Assembly (NCBI RefSeq): GCF_000234665.1
Contig: NC_018337.1
Location: forward strand, 186,001-250,000
DNA: 64,000 nt
DNA from: Leishmania mexicana MHOM/GT/2001/U1103
Lineage: Eukaryota > Euglenozoa > Kinetoplastea > Trypanosomatida > Trypanosomatidae
Reading direction: 5' to 3'
The notes under the pieces are model-generated. The model saw nothing but the letters and a program-made list of their open reading frames with translations. It did not search any database and had not been told where the DNA came from. The translations under genes were made by a program, and so were the position numbers. Of this stretch, positions 1 to 9,734 are shown one piece after another. The stretch's first letter is position 1. Each line of letters starts with the position of its first letter.

Positions 1-803
1 TTGATCCCTTTCTTTACTGCGTCGCGCATTCACGCAAAGGGAGAGGGGAGGGGGAGGGGGTCCATCTCACTGCGACACTCCATATGATGTAAACGAAAAC
101 ATAAGTACGCACCTGGCTTAGAGTGGGGACCGTGTCGTTTCCTTGGCGGACGTCGTTCTTTCATCGGCGCTCGCTCATGCACAGCACAGGCAGACCGGCA
201 CTGTGTGTGCACGTTTGTGGTCGGCCCACCTCTCCATCCATCTGCCTCTCTGGTTGAGAAATACCGCTACCTTGGGTAGAGCCCCTTCTGGTGCCGCCAC
301 GGCACGTTGGTGCACGGCTCTGCTCCCCTGAGCGCCCAACGCGGCACGCCTCCTCCCCTCTCTCGCAAAGGCAGCCATGGATATTATGTCCTTCGCTCTC
401 TCGTTACTTCCACCTTCGTCTGCAATCATCACCCTCGGTCAGTGTGTCGTTTAATGGCGTGTGCATCGACTGCCAGCAACCACCGGTGCGGGCGCGCTTT
501 TTCTCCTACGCTAAGGGATTCTTTGTAGCTTTGTGCTACCGCCGTTGCGGTCGCGACAAGAGCCCACGCACGGCTACTGCGGCTCTCTCCCGCCTATTCA
601 TCCTCCCTCACTTCCTTTTCGCCCAAGCTGTGCTGCGACGGTGAAGTGTGCGCGTGTGGTGTACTGCTTTGCCTGTATGCTTCCCTGAACTGAAGCCGTC
701 TAGTACGCCTCCATCGTGATCGGTAACGTGTTGCACGCACACGTGAACACAGACAGTCAGCCGCAACACGGACTGCTCGGTCCGTCCCACCACAGCTACA
801 AAA
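1..803. other. Upstream intergenic region and 5' UTR of first gene
   Basis: No convincing reading frame lies here. Open stretches on both strands are short, Arg/Cys-rich and lack any recognisable motif. The right part carries a pyrimidine-rich tract followed by AG at 626-627, a good spliced-leader acceptor for the gene starting at 804. The rest is probably the 3' UTR of a gene beyond the left edge. Confidence 0.6.
585..627 (+). promoter_or_regulatory. Predicted spliced-leader trans-splice acceptor for the 804 gene
   Basis: A tract made almost only of C and T runs from about 585 to 624 and is followed by its first AG at 626-627. In trypanosomatids the capped spliced leader is joined to the first AG after such a tract. 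Use of this site would give a 5' UTR of about 176 nt before the ATG at 804. The family rule is established; use of this exact AG is inference. Confidence 0.45.
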
Positions 804-1577
804 ATGGATGTGATTCCGCCCGAGTACGACCCGGTGACTCGAGAACGCGTGTATCGGCAGGAGTGGCTCGAATACTTTCACTACATCGGCTTTGAGACAG
901 CGATACGTGATTACCCGGCTGAGTATCGCGCCCTCTTCCCTCGTGGACATCACAAGCCGCCAGCCATGCCGCCTCCGCTGCCCGTCGGGGGTACGAAGTC
1001 TCAGACGGCACCCACCTCCGCAACCGCAGCAAACATGTTCATTGCCGATGATGATGACAAGGAGGTCGGTAAAGGCAGTGACACGGAAGATGACTGGTCC
1101 TCGCTCATCTCTTCATCCTCATCTTCCGCAGCCTCGACGCCGCGCGATGCACCCCGCGAGGACGCGCGAGCCGAAAATGTTGAGCGGACGGCTCGCGACG
1201 AGCGCAGCAGTCGCCGGCAGACGTCGAGTCGCCATGATGACCGCCACCACTCAAGCCGACGCCACCGCGACCGAGACAGTGATGAGCGTCGGCGGCGACA
1301 CCATAGCGACGAGGAGGAGCGACGGCATCGGCACCGGCATCACAGTTCTCGAGGAAGCGATTATCACCACAGCACCAGCAGTGGCACAAGCCGCCGCCGC
1401 AGACGCTCTGGTGACCGAGATGGCCGTGACGGTCGTCGCTCGTCACGTGTGCACAGCAGCGAGGAAAGTAGTCGCCGCTATCGCAGAGAGACGACCAGCG
1501 GCAGCTCGCGCACTCATGCCTACGAGGACCGTCGTGAGGATGCGCTACGCCGTCGCGATAACGCCTATAGGCGCTAG
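804..1577 (+). CDS. Arg/Ser/His-rich (RS-like) protein, function unknown
   Basis: This 257-residue protein has two parts. Residues 1-46 are non-repetitive and look folded, with the run EWLEYFHYIGFETAIRDYP and ending in ALFP. A Pro-rich linker and an acidic/Ser stretch (about 75-115) follow. The rest, to the C-terminus, is dominated by Arg, Ser, His, Asp and Glu, including RRRRRSGDRDGRDGRR. Such tails are typical of SR-type splicing or mRNA-handling proteins in nuclear speckles, but no RRM or zinc finger is visible, so a splicing role is only a guess. The ATG at 804 is the first in frame and follows AAAA. I do not recognise the N-terminal domain. Confidence 0.85.
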   Translation: MDVIPPEYDPVTRERVYRQEWLEYFHYIGFETAIRDYPAEYRALFPRGHHKPPAMPPPLPVGGTKSQTAPTSATAANMFIADDDDKEVGKGSDTEDDWSSLISSSSSSAASTPRDAPREDARAENVERTARDERSSRRQTSSRHDDRHHSSRRHRDRDSDERRRRHHSDEEERRHRHRHHSSRGSDYHHSTSSGTSRRRRRSGDRDGRDGRRSSRVHSSEESSRRYRRETTSGSSRTHAYEDRREDALRRRDNAYRR

Positions 1578-1894
1578 CGCCACCAGTTTCTCACGTGTTT
1601 GTTTCTCCTCTGTTCCTACGCGAGCAGTCCCGTCATAACCGAGAGGATCGCAGCATGGGCGGACAACCACGCGGGCAGCGAGTGCGCTCTTCTCTGTCCT
1701 CCCCTCCCCTCCCCTCGCGCGTTAGATTTGCCGGCTCGTCACAAACACACACACACATGCACTCACGCACACTCCCCCTCCAACCCACCCACCCGCCTCC
1801 CGCGCCCGACTAATCCTCCACGACGACAAGTCTCGATGGGTGTTTTTCCTTTCTTTTTTGCCATCATAGTTTCGGATGCGCACGATGTGCGTGC

Positions 1895-1999
<105 letters not shown>

Positions 2000-2560
2000 G
2001 CATGCGGCGCCTCCTTGCGGCGGCGGCGACGGCATTGGAGGTAAGTTGGTGTGGGGTATACATCCCCCTGTTCTGCCCTAAAGAGCTCGAAATACGCCTA
2101 CAAGTATCGGCACCTGTCCACCTTCTGCGCAGCTTTTCGCGATGCACCGACTGGAGCGGACGCGCGAGTAAGCAGACCACTACAGAGCTCGTTTCTGTTG
2201 AAAAGAGATGCCCTTCGGTGCAGCGCGCAGGAGGGCCGCTGCACTACTCCATCGTCATGAGTACCTTTCTTCCCGTTCATGAGGATGATCTGCCCTCCGG
2301 CTCGGGTGAGCAACCGGCAGTCCTGTTTAACCGCCACGGGAGCGCGCCTCTCTTTCCCGCGTGCGCCACGGAGAACACCTCATCGTCCTCAGCCTTTTCT
2401 CCCCTGCTGCTCCCTCTCTCCCCCCCGCCATCGTCTATGTGCCCGCCGTCATTTTCGGCGCCGCAGCCATCGACCCTCTTTTTTTTGGAACGGGTTCATA
2501 TCTTCTTTATATATATATGTGTGTGTGTACGTCTGAAGCTCCGCTCTGCTGTGCCGAAGA

Positions 2561-2680
2561 CGTGCCTTGGGCTGGGAACGCTGCCGACCAACTCTCGCTC
2601 CCTCGCGCACTCTCCTCCTCCGTGCCTCCTTGTCTCCCTCCACAAGCCAGCAGGTGGGTGCTCCAGCACCTGCGGAACGT
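2561..2680 (+). repeat. Dispersed pyrimidine-rich repeat, copy 1 (partner 39144-39269)
   Basis: The segment starts CGTGCCTTGG, continues through a GCCGACCAACTCTCGCTC-like tract and a long pyrimidine run, and ends AAGCCAGCAGGTGGGTGC then CCTGCGGAA. The same order of blocks, with scattered substitutions, occurs at 39144-39269. The pyrimidine run ending in CAG resembles a trans-splice acceptor, so this may be a duplicated acceptor region from related genes. Similarity was judged by eye. Confidence 0.6.
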
Positions 2681-2689
2681 TTTGGACGC

Positions 2690-5085
2690 CCACAAGTCCG
2701 TCATGGTCACACTCCACGGATCCCACTCCACAACGGTCCCTCACGCACACGACAGGAACTATGTCGGAGAGGGATATCGTGTGTGTGCGTGGGGCTGCGG
2801 TCTTCACGGTGCAGAGACAGCGCCGCTTCCGTTGAGCTCCGATGGGCTGGTGCCGGAACCGCAGCTGAGCACGGGATTGTCGTGTATGGCCAAGCCTCGC
2901 GCGGCCTCACATTTTCGGGGCTCCAGACGAACTACGCCGGCTACCACTCACACACCATCAGCTTCAACGATTCGGAAAAGGGCGGACGTCCTGCACACGT
3001 GGGGATTCTGACTGGCGGATGGCTCCGATCACCATGCTGCTGAGGGAGGGGGTGCGGGTGTCGGAGGAGGGCATCCATCGCCTCGAGGCGGCTGCGAGCT
3101 GATTCATGGACAACCGCCCGCGCCCGCTGCCGGGGAAACGAAGCGGATGCTGCCATGGGACGAGTGGCGGCGGGTCTGGGAAGGCATGGATGCTGCCGCC
3201 TCTGGAGGAGCTCCATCGCGGACCGGCACACCCACGGGGGCGGGTCCGCGGGCGCTCTTCCGCATCCCCTTCTCCGTGCTCGGCGCGTGGCATGCACGCA
3301 AGGCGTCGCTGCAGGGCAGACACAGCGTGTGCCGGCTCGTGCTGGCAGCGGCATGGAAGGCTGAGCGGACAGATGCACCGCTGGTCCGCTGCTGGATATG
3401 AGAGAGCTGCTCGGTAAGCACTGCCCCCCCCCCGGTTTGCACTACTCGGCGGCCTCACTCTCCGCACCGACAGCGAGCATCTGCACGAGGCACCTCATCT
3501 GGGGACTGGCTCGCTGACGTGCCTCGTGCAGCGGACGAGCCACTACCGGCGCCGCGCCATGCCTCTGGGTGGTAACCGTGGATACCACGGCTGTGTGTGC
3601 ATGGCAAGGTGGCCATCGCGGTGACGCCCGACGGGAGAGCTGTGGAAACTGCTGCGTGCGCGATCCGCGCGGTGTGTCCTCGCCATAGAGCCCGGCGACC
3701 GTGTCGGAGGAACGTGTCGCAGCACTCGGGGGCCGACATGATGGAGCGCTGCGGCTAACGCAGCTGCGCGGCCGGCTGCGTCTGCTCCGTGGTGGGTGAG
3801 GAAGAGGGTCTGGTGAGGAGACGGCCTGTACTGTGGCAGCGGAGGTATACGTGGCCGGCGTCCGACTGACCTGCTCGGCGTGGCTCTGCGTGCTGTGCGA
3901 CGCTGGTGGAGTGGCGGACCGAAAAGCGTCGCTCTCCCCGGGACCCGTGCCTGAGGGGCTGATGCCCCCAGCCGTGTTGGGCGCCGCTGGCGGGAGGGTC
4001 TATCGGCTGGGAGCTGGGTCAGTGAGGTGAAGCGTTACGCCCTGAAGCGATGCAGGTGGCGGCAGCACCATTGGCTGGTCGCCCCCTGCAACGCCGCGCG
4101 ACGTGCTAGGCATGTGCGAGTTGATGTGTGGATAGGCCGCATGCGGATTGCAGGCACGTGTCGAGCGGTGAGGCAGGCAGCGGGGTCGGCCATGCAGACG
4201 GCATGCCGGTCGAAGGTCCCTGTCCACCGTGACGAAGCTGACGTCGCTCTCCCCCACGTGTTGCATGGGTGATGTGCCGCCGCAATGCGAAGGTCGTCTG
4301 CCTTGGAGAAAAAACTGTCAGAAAGCGGCGCGCGGCGTCAGCTGGAGACATCACAATGGAGTAGCCCGAGGGTGTCTTGCGGACGACTACAGCTCAGGGC
4401 CCTGGTCGTGATGGTTCCTGCGCATGCATTTTTTCTGGTTTTCGAAGGGGCGAGTCAACTGTCCTCCAATGGGGGTCGCGCTATGTTGCTGGGTGGCCGA
4501 TCGCTGGCCGCGCTGTCTGGGAGCGCTCAGGGTGGACTGGACAAGGGGTACAGGTGGGCTGCTGCGAATACACCACCGCTTACCAGGCCGACGACGACAA
4601 CCGGTGCGGTGTACAGCCTCTGCGCCGACGCGTCATTGCGCAGATGGGGTGCCGCGTGCGTGAAGCGGGCGACAGAGCAAGCCGGCATGGCGGGCACGCG
4701 ATGGGGCCACGGCCCCGCCGACCGTGTAGGCGCAGCAGCGCACCTTATGGAGGCCTTCTACATGAAGCGAGTGGGAGGTGTGCAACAGCGCTGTGGCGCT
4801 GGCATGTGAGACTGTCGTCTGTGCCATCTCACCATGGGTGGACCCATCGAGTCGCTCAGCACGGCAACCGCTGAGGTGCGGTGCATCGACTTGCGTATGG
4901 TTGCCATGTTCCAGTGCGAAGTGGGGGTTCGTGAGCACGCAGCAGACCATCGCCGCTACTAGCCTCAACCACTTGGTCGGCATCTCACTGCACTACAGGT
5001 CGCCGACGTGGACGAGCTGTTTGCCGCGGTACACGAATAGCACACATCGGTGGGACAGCGCACGACTGAGAAGTTGTTGAGGTCG
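2690..5085 (+). pseudogene. Decayed protein-coding gene, family not recognised
   Basis: The base composition switches here from microsatellite-rich intergenic DNA to GC-rich, codon-like sequence, but no frame stays open. Protein-like fragments appear in different + strand frames: GIVVYGQASRGLTFSGLQ near 2875, MLLREGVRVSEEGIHRLEAA from 3034, MLPWDEWRRVWEGMDAA from 3147, GLTLRTDSEHLHEAPHLGTG from 3451 and VAIAVTPDGRAVETAACAI from 3609. Weaker fragments continue to about 5080. Stops and frame changes separate them. This is what an old pseudogene looks like. The acceptor-like repeat at 2561-2680 sits just upstream. I do not recognise the family, and boundaries are approximate. Unusual non-coding GC-rich DNA is the alternative. 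Confidence 0.5.
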
Positions 5086-6018
5086 GTACAACAACTGCAG
5101 TTGTCATGTGCCGGCCGCCCGCAGCTTTGTCCAGCACCGGCATAGACGCGGCGGCGGTGCGGAGTGGGCCGCGCTGCTGCCCTCCTGCGCACACGCACAC
5201 AGCGGCCCCTCAACCCCCTCCTCTGCACGCGCCGCTGCACGCGCGTGATGCAGACGCACCTACGACAACGCGGAAGGGGGATGGCAGCGCCGAGAAACAT
5301 CGGCCGGCAGGCCCTGCAGCTGCGGCTCTCGGCGCTCTCGCTCCCTCATCGCTCGGCCTCGCTGTGCGCCGCGCGGTTGCTTGGCTGCCGCGGCCACACG
5401 AAGGGGGCGGGGCCGAGGGCCGAGGGCAGACGTGTGCGCTGGCTGTGTGCGGTGCGAGGCGGGGATGAGCGTGGGAGAGGCGGGCAAGGCTTGCCAGGAG
5501 GGTGGCAGGCAGCGCCCTCCGTCCTCCCCGCTCGGACCGCTTCTGCGGCGCTTCCGTCTCGCCCTCGCTGCCGTTGCGGCGTGTCTCGCGTCCGCCGGCC
5601 ACCTCTCCGCATGTGCTTGCCCTGCGTGCATGCCGGCAAGGGGCGCATGTGCACCCGCTGTGCGCGCCTCGCAGCGCCACGTGCCCGTGCCCTGGCCACT
5701 CTCCCCCGCATTGATCTCTCTGTCTCTCCTCTCTCCTCCCCCGCTTTCACTCCTGCCCACACCTCACATCCCTCCCCCTCTCGCAACACACGCACACGTG
5801 AAGGGCACCGTGTGCGTGCGCGTGCAACAGCAACGACAGCAGACATCGCCTTGCCAAGCCTCGACTCACTTCCGCTCTCGCCCCCCCTCTCCCCTCTGCC
5901 CACCACCCGCCCGGCTCCTCGTCAGCTCTGTGGCGCAGTCTCGACCGCCCTGCCGGCCTTTCGCCCGTCCACCTCCGCGTTGTGCTTGTCAGCTGTCCGG
6001 CGTTGTGGACTCGCGAAG
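5086..6018. other. GC-rich intergenic region upstream of the amastin gene
   Basis: No gene is supported. One frame is open on the + strand from 5164 into the amastin, but its first 285 residues are a biased Arg/Ala/Pro/Cys mixture without domains, and competing frames are equally open because the DNA is very GC-rich. The last part is strongly pyrimidine-rich and ends in a good trans-splice acceptor. Confidence 0.65.
5870..5925 (+). promoter_or_regulatory. Predicted spliced-leader acceptor for the amastin gene
   Basis: A C/T-rich tract from about 5870 to 5922 is followed by AG at 5924-5925. Splicing here gives a 93-nt 5' UTR before the ATG at 6019 and would exclude the longer upstream reading frame from the mRNA. 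Confidence 0.5.
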
Positions 6019-6615
6019 ATGCTGCTGAGGATCAGCATGCTCGCGTACGTCGTCCTCCAGTTCATCGCGTTCTTTTTCGTGCTGGTGGGTACGCCGATCG
6101 ACATGTTCCGCCAGTCTCCGGTGTTAATACCGGAGGCGGCGTGCCTGACGCTGTGGGGTTCGAAGGTGAGTTGCTCTGCAGTGCGGTACGATCTCACCGC
6201 GTACAATTATTGGTATTTATGCCCAAAGTCCCGGCAGCGCTGGCGTAGTGCGGAGTTATTTGCCATCCTATCCATATTCGTGTACGGCACGGCGGTTATT
6301 TTTGGCTACATGAGGGTCTACTTCTGCGGTTACCTCCGCTGGGTCTGCCTGGCGCTCAACGTTGCTGGCATCATCACCCTGGGCATCGTCTGGGGACTCG
6401 TGGTGTACGTCTACCACGTACCGGAGAGCATAAATTGCATCAGCCTCAAGGATTTTCGTTACCATTTTGGTGCCGGTCTGGTGCTCTTCTTGATCGCCTG
6501 GTGCCTGAACATCATCAACATCGTCTTCTTGATGATCCCGTGCGAGGCTAGCGTTTCTATTGAACCCTTAGAGCACGAGCTTTCCGTACGGCCCAAGGTG
6601 CCGCCTATGAAGTGA
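6019..6615 (+). CDS. Amastin-like surface protein
   Basis: This 198-residue protein has the usual amastin size and plan: four hydrophobic segments at about residues 7-26, 79-98, 108-132 and 150-173, with a loop after the first. That loop carries CLTLWGSKVSC (42-52), which fits the amastin signature of Cys, hydrophobic, Thr/Ser, aromatic Trp-Gly and a closing Cys. Amastins are trypanosomatid surface or flagellar-pocket membrane proteins, many upregulated in amastigotes; their biochemical role is unsettled. The ATG at 6019 is chosen because the predicted acceptor lies at 5925 and the upstream extension is low-complexity. It is a single copy here, not a tandem array. Which amastin subfamily it belongs to cannot be told without an alignment. 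Confidence 0.93.
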   Translation: MLLRISMLAYVVLQFIAFFFVLVGTPIDMFRQSPVLIPEAACLTLWGSKVSCSAVRYDLTAYNYWYLCPKSRQRWRSAELFAILSIFVYGTAVIFGYMRVYFCGYLRWVCLALNVAGIITLGIVWGLVVYVYHVPESINCISLKDFRYHFGAGLVLFLIAWCLNIINIVFLMIPCEASVSIEPLEHELSVRPKVPPMK

Positions 6616-6648
6616 AGGACGCGGCGGGCGAGCCTGACAGCAGCGCGG

Positions 6649-6679
<31 letters not shown>

Positions 6680-7509
6680 ACACACACACACGTCGAGAGG
6701 CCCTCGTGGAGGAGCCGGCGGAGCTGATCTCAGCGAGAGAGAAGGAGCGGATGCGGCGGGCTCTCGTCGCTGCCTTCTCGCGCGTGTGCGGCGCACCACA
6801 GGCGCTCTCATGGCGGTGCGTGGGTGCACCCACACCCTGCCGCTCGCATCCCGAGGAGCCGCTCTCGCTGCCGTCGTCCTCGCGGCTCTTTCCCGATTTG
6901 TGCGCTGCTCTCGGCGCGCGCGCTTCGTCTGAGGCCTCTCTCCCCCTTCCCTTCCAAATGCCGCTGCCGTGCGTGCGAGTGCCTGCTGGCTTGTTCGCGG
7001 CTGAGCAACGCGCGGGAGAATGTGCCCGCTGATGCTGTCGCGGTCTCCCACGCGCTCATGGCGCCGACAGACCCGTCCGTTCCCCGTCCCCTCTCTGAGC
7101 CCCTTGCACGGATGACGGGAGGCGCCACGCCACGCCGCCTCGGCCACCCGCCCCCGTCCCCCTCCACACCCCGCAGTTGCGATGGCGCGTCTTTGTGGTG
7201 TCTCTCTCCCTCGCGCCCCGTTTGGCCCGCGTCGCTGCCGCTCCCCCCTCACATACGCCACACGGACTGCCTGAGCGGCGAAGGGCGAGGAGGGCGAGAG
7301 GGGGTGGCGGTGATGTGGGGATGGGGCGGGCTGGTAAGCAGGCGCGTCGGGCAGGGAGGGGACGGCGTCTGTGCGCCAGCACACCCACGCGCGTGCCGGC
7401 ACACAAAAGGGTACCTCCCACACGGTGTGTGCGTGCGCGCAGGTACATGCGTCCCCGTGGCCCTCCTCCCCCGTCCTCCGCGGATCTCGCCGCCACTTCG
7501 CCCTTCTCC
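6616..7509. other. GC-rich intergenic region downstream of the amastin gene
   Basis: No gene is supported. It starts with a (CA)n run just after the amastin stop and continues as GC-rich sequence open in several frames on both strands without any recognisable protein motif. It is probably the amastin 3' UTR and spacer. Confidence 0.6.
6649..6691. repeat. (CA)n microsatellite
   Basis: A CA dinucleotide run of about 43 bp with one interrupting T, located 34 bp after the amastin stop codon, hence within its 3' UTR. Confidence 0.95.
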
Positions 7510-8090
7510 TGCCGCTGCCGCTCCCCCGCGCCCCTGGCACACCCGCGACGGGGAGAGACACCACAGCGGCACGAAGACGCACCTCGAGCACAGTCTCCCC
7601 CTCCCCTGTATTCTACACGCGCACACGCGCATGCTGTCGTTGCTTTCGGTTTTCGCTTCATTTAACGCTCGCATGCGTCTTGCGAGTTCTTTCGTTCTCG
7701 TGCCTCTCTCCCTACACAGAGAAGTGGTGCGTGGACGTGTGTGTGTGCGTGCCCCTCTGCCCTCTGTCCGCTGTGTCTCTGTGCCGCTGCCGCTCCCCCG
7801 CGCCCCTGGCACACCCGCGACGGGGAGAGACACCACAGCGGCACGAAGACGCACCTCGAGCACAGTCTCCCCCTCCCCTGTATTTTGCACGCGCACACGC
7901 GCATGCTGTTGTTGTTTTCGTTTCTCTCTTCGTGTTTTCGCTGCGTTTAACGCTCGCATGCGTCTTGCGAGTTCTTTCGTTCTCGTGTCTCTCTCCCTAT
8001 AGAGAAGAGTCGCATGGACGTGTGCGTGTGCGTGTGCGTGTGCGTGCCCCTCTGCCCTCTCCCCGCTGTGTCTCTGTGCCGCTGCCCTGC
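7510..8090. repeat. Tandem duplication, two units of about 270-285 bp plus a partial third
   Basis: The block GCCGCTGCCGCTCCCCCG at about 7511-7528 recurs at about 7783-7800, an offset of 272. GCATGCGTCTTGCGAGTTC at 7671 recurs at 7956, an offset of 285, the difference being a small insertion near 7920-7945. A third start (CCCTCTGCCCTCT through GTGCCGCTGCC) appears at 8045-8086 and then diverges. The two full units are nearly identical, so the duplication is recent. The sequence is open in several frames but shows no protein signature, so I treat it as non-coding. Confidence 0.85.
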
Positions 8091-8519
8091 TCCTCGCCTT
8101 CCCCGCCCTCCCTGCGCGCGTGCGTGGGGGGACGAGGGCGGCTGATCGAGGAGGCGACGAAGTGGAGAGCAGCCACAGCACGGCAGCGCCGCGGGACACG
8201 CGGGGCGTGTGCAGGAGGAGCGGAGGAGAGGCACGGACACGCACTCTGGCAAGGGGGTAGTGGTGCGGGGGTGCAGGGGAATACGCAGCGGACGAGTCGG
8301 TACGGGGGCGGAGCGGAGGCGAGGCAGCGCTGCTTCTCTGTTCGCGCTGCCTGCGTGTGACTCGAGTCTGTGTGCGTGTGCGCCCCCTGCGCCCCCTGCG
8401 GCCCTCGGCCCCCTCGCCTCTCTTGCGCGGTTCGCTTTGCTTGTTTCATTGCCTTGCCTGTCTATTGATACCGTTGAGTTGTCCAGGCTTCCGTGTGGAG
8501 ATTGCTCACACCGTATTAC
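8091..8519. other. Intergenic GC-rich spacer
   Basis: Between the tandem repeat and the dispersed repeat at 8520. It is rich in CG and CGC blocks with no supported gene and no clear repeat structure. Confidence 0.5.
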
Positions 8520-8995
8520 GGCATGCGGCGGCTTGGGGCGACCGAGAGGGAGGGGCATGGCATATGCCGGCAGAGTGCAGGGCCTCAGAGGGCCCTGGCC
8601 TGCGGCTGGCCAACCTCCTCGCTGAGCTCCTGCGGCATGCACCCAGGCCACCCGCCCCTGCTGCCTGCACGCCGCACCACCGCCTCCGCCCTCGAGCAGG
8701 GCTCTGAAGGTGGCCCTGTGGGATCATGGCATGCAGTGCACGCTGGCCCGTGTGGCGCCGATCGCGCAGCACGTGTGCGAGGAAGGGATGAGCGAGGGCA
8801 AGATGAGCCGGTAAGGCGCATGGCCCGATTCAACGGCAGGCAGTGCGTCCTTGGCGACGCAGATGTAGCCGGAGTGCGACAGGTGCGCGTGGGCTGCGGC
8901 TGTATGCGTGCACGTGTCGACACTCGGAGTTGGTGGAGTGGGACGTTGATCACGAAATGCTTTGCTTCCCCTGGTGAGCACGCGGAGCGGAAAAT
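8520..8995. mobile_element. SIDER-like degenerate retroposon, copy R1
   Basis: This segment matches 26330-26670 over two blocks. GCCTGCGGCTGGCCAAC (near 8599) matches the same words near 26410. The stretch from about 8769 to 8946, with ATGGCCCGATTCAACGGCA, GTGCGACAGG and GTGGGCTGCGGCT, matches 26485-26657. Both copies end in an A-rich tail (GGAAAATAATAAATG here). An interspersed, diverged, A-tailed element of about 0.5 kb fits the SIDER class of extinct Leishmania retroposons, which lie mainly in 3' UTRs and can affect mRNA stability. The assignment to that class is by pattern, not by database match. Confidence 0.55.
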
Positions 8996-9699
8996 AATAA
9001 ATGCAACGGCGTGGCGACAGGAGTACATATCATACACATCTATACCTCTCTATATGCACTGGCAAACCATCAAAACGTCACACACTTTGGTTTCCTCTCC
9101 GACCGCCGCCCTCTGCCCTCGCCCGAACGGACAGAGCGCGTGAGCGTGCCTCCTTCTCTTGTGTTTCTTGTTTCCTTGCTTTGTGCTCTCTGTCCTTCAT
9201 TATTGTCACCGTTCTTCGACCGATTCAACCCAACAGCGTCACCGGCGCCACTGCCGCCCCCCCTTCATGGAGAGGGGAGGGGCCGGGGGGCGCCGAGCTC
9301 TGTGGTGCTGCCACACGGTGTGGCTGCGCACTGCGCGTGCGCGTGTGCGCTCTCGCGTGTCGGCGTGTGCGCGCACGTGTATGCCCGTGTGCATGAATAT
9401 GTGTACGTGTGTGCGCGTGTGCCTTGTGGCCGCGCAGGTCCTCTTTGCATGGATGCCTCCTGATCTGCCCGCTCTCTCTCCTGTCTGCTGCACCCTCGCG
9501 CGCGCCTCACGGGCGCCTCTCGGCGAAGCACGGTGATGGCGAGGACTCTACCTTTCTCTGGGGAAGCCTCTTGTATTCTTGTCTTTCTGCAAGAACAACG
9601 ATGCGGCGAAAGTTTGCTGTCATGTCGTTCCGCCGCACATGATGGCACGTGGAACCGTTGGCAAAGGCGCACGTCTATCATTCCTTGAAAAAATAGTTT
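8996..9699. other. Intergenic, C/T-rich and GTGCGTGTG-rich
   Basis: No gene is supported. It contains pyrimidine-rich stretches near 9140-9260 and a GTGCGTGTGTGCGC-type run near 9330-9420. A trans-splice acceptor for the now broken gene at 9740 may lie here, but I cannot choose one. Confidence 0.5.
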
Positions 9700-9734
9700 T
9701 TTGTGCGTGTGTGGAAGCATGTCCGTCGCCGGTG

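Noticed and set aside
5164..6018. In-frame N-terminal extension of the amastin frame (285 residues)
   Set aside because: Biased Arg/Ala/Pro/Cys composition, no motif, equally open competing frames, and a good trans-splice acceptor at 5924-5925 that would remove it.
6824..8002. 392-residue + strand open frame
   Set aside because: It runs through GC-rich spacer and the tandem duplication, encodes repeated Pro/Arg/Leu/Ser strings, and the opposite strand is open to a similar extent.
7249..8244. 331-residue minus-strand open frame
   Set aside because: Same tandem-repeat DNA; Arg/Ala-rich artefact with no protein signature.
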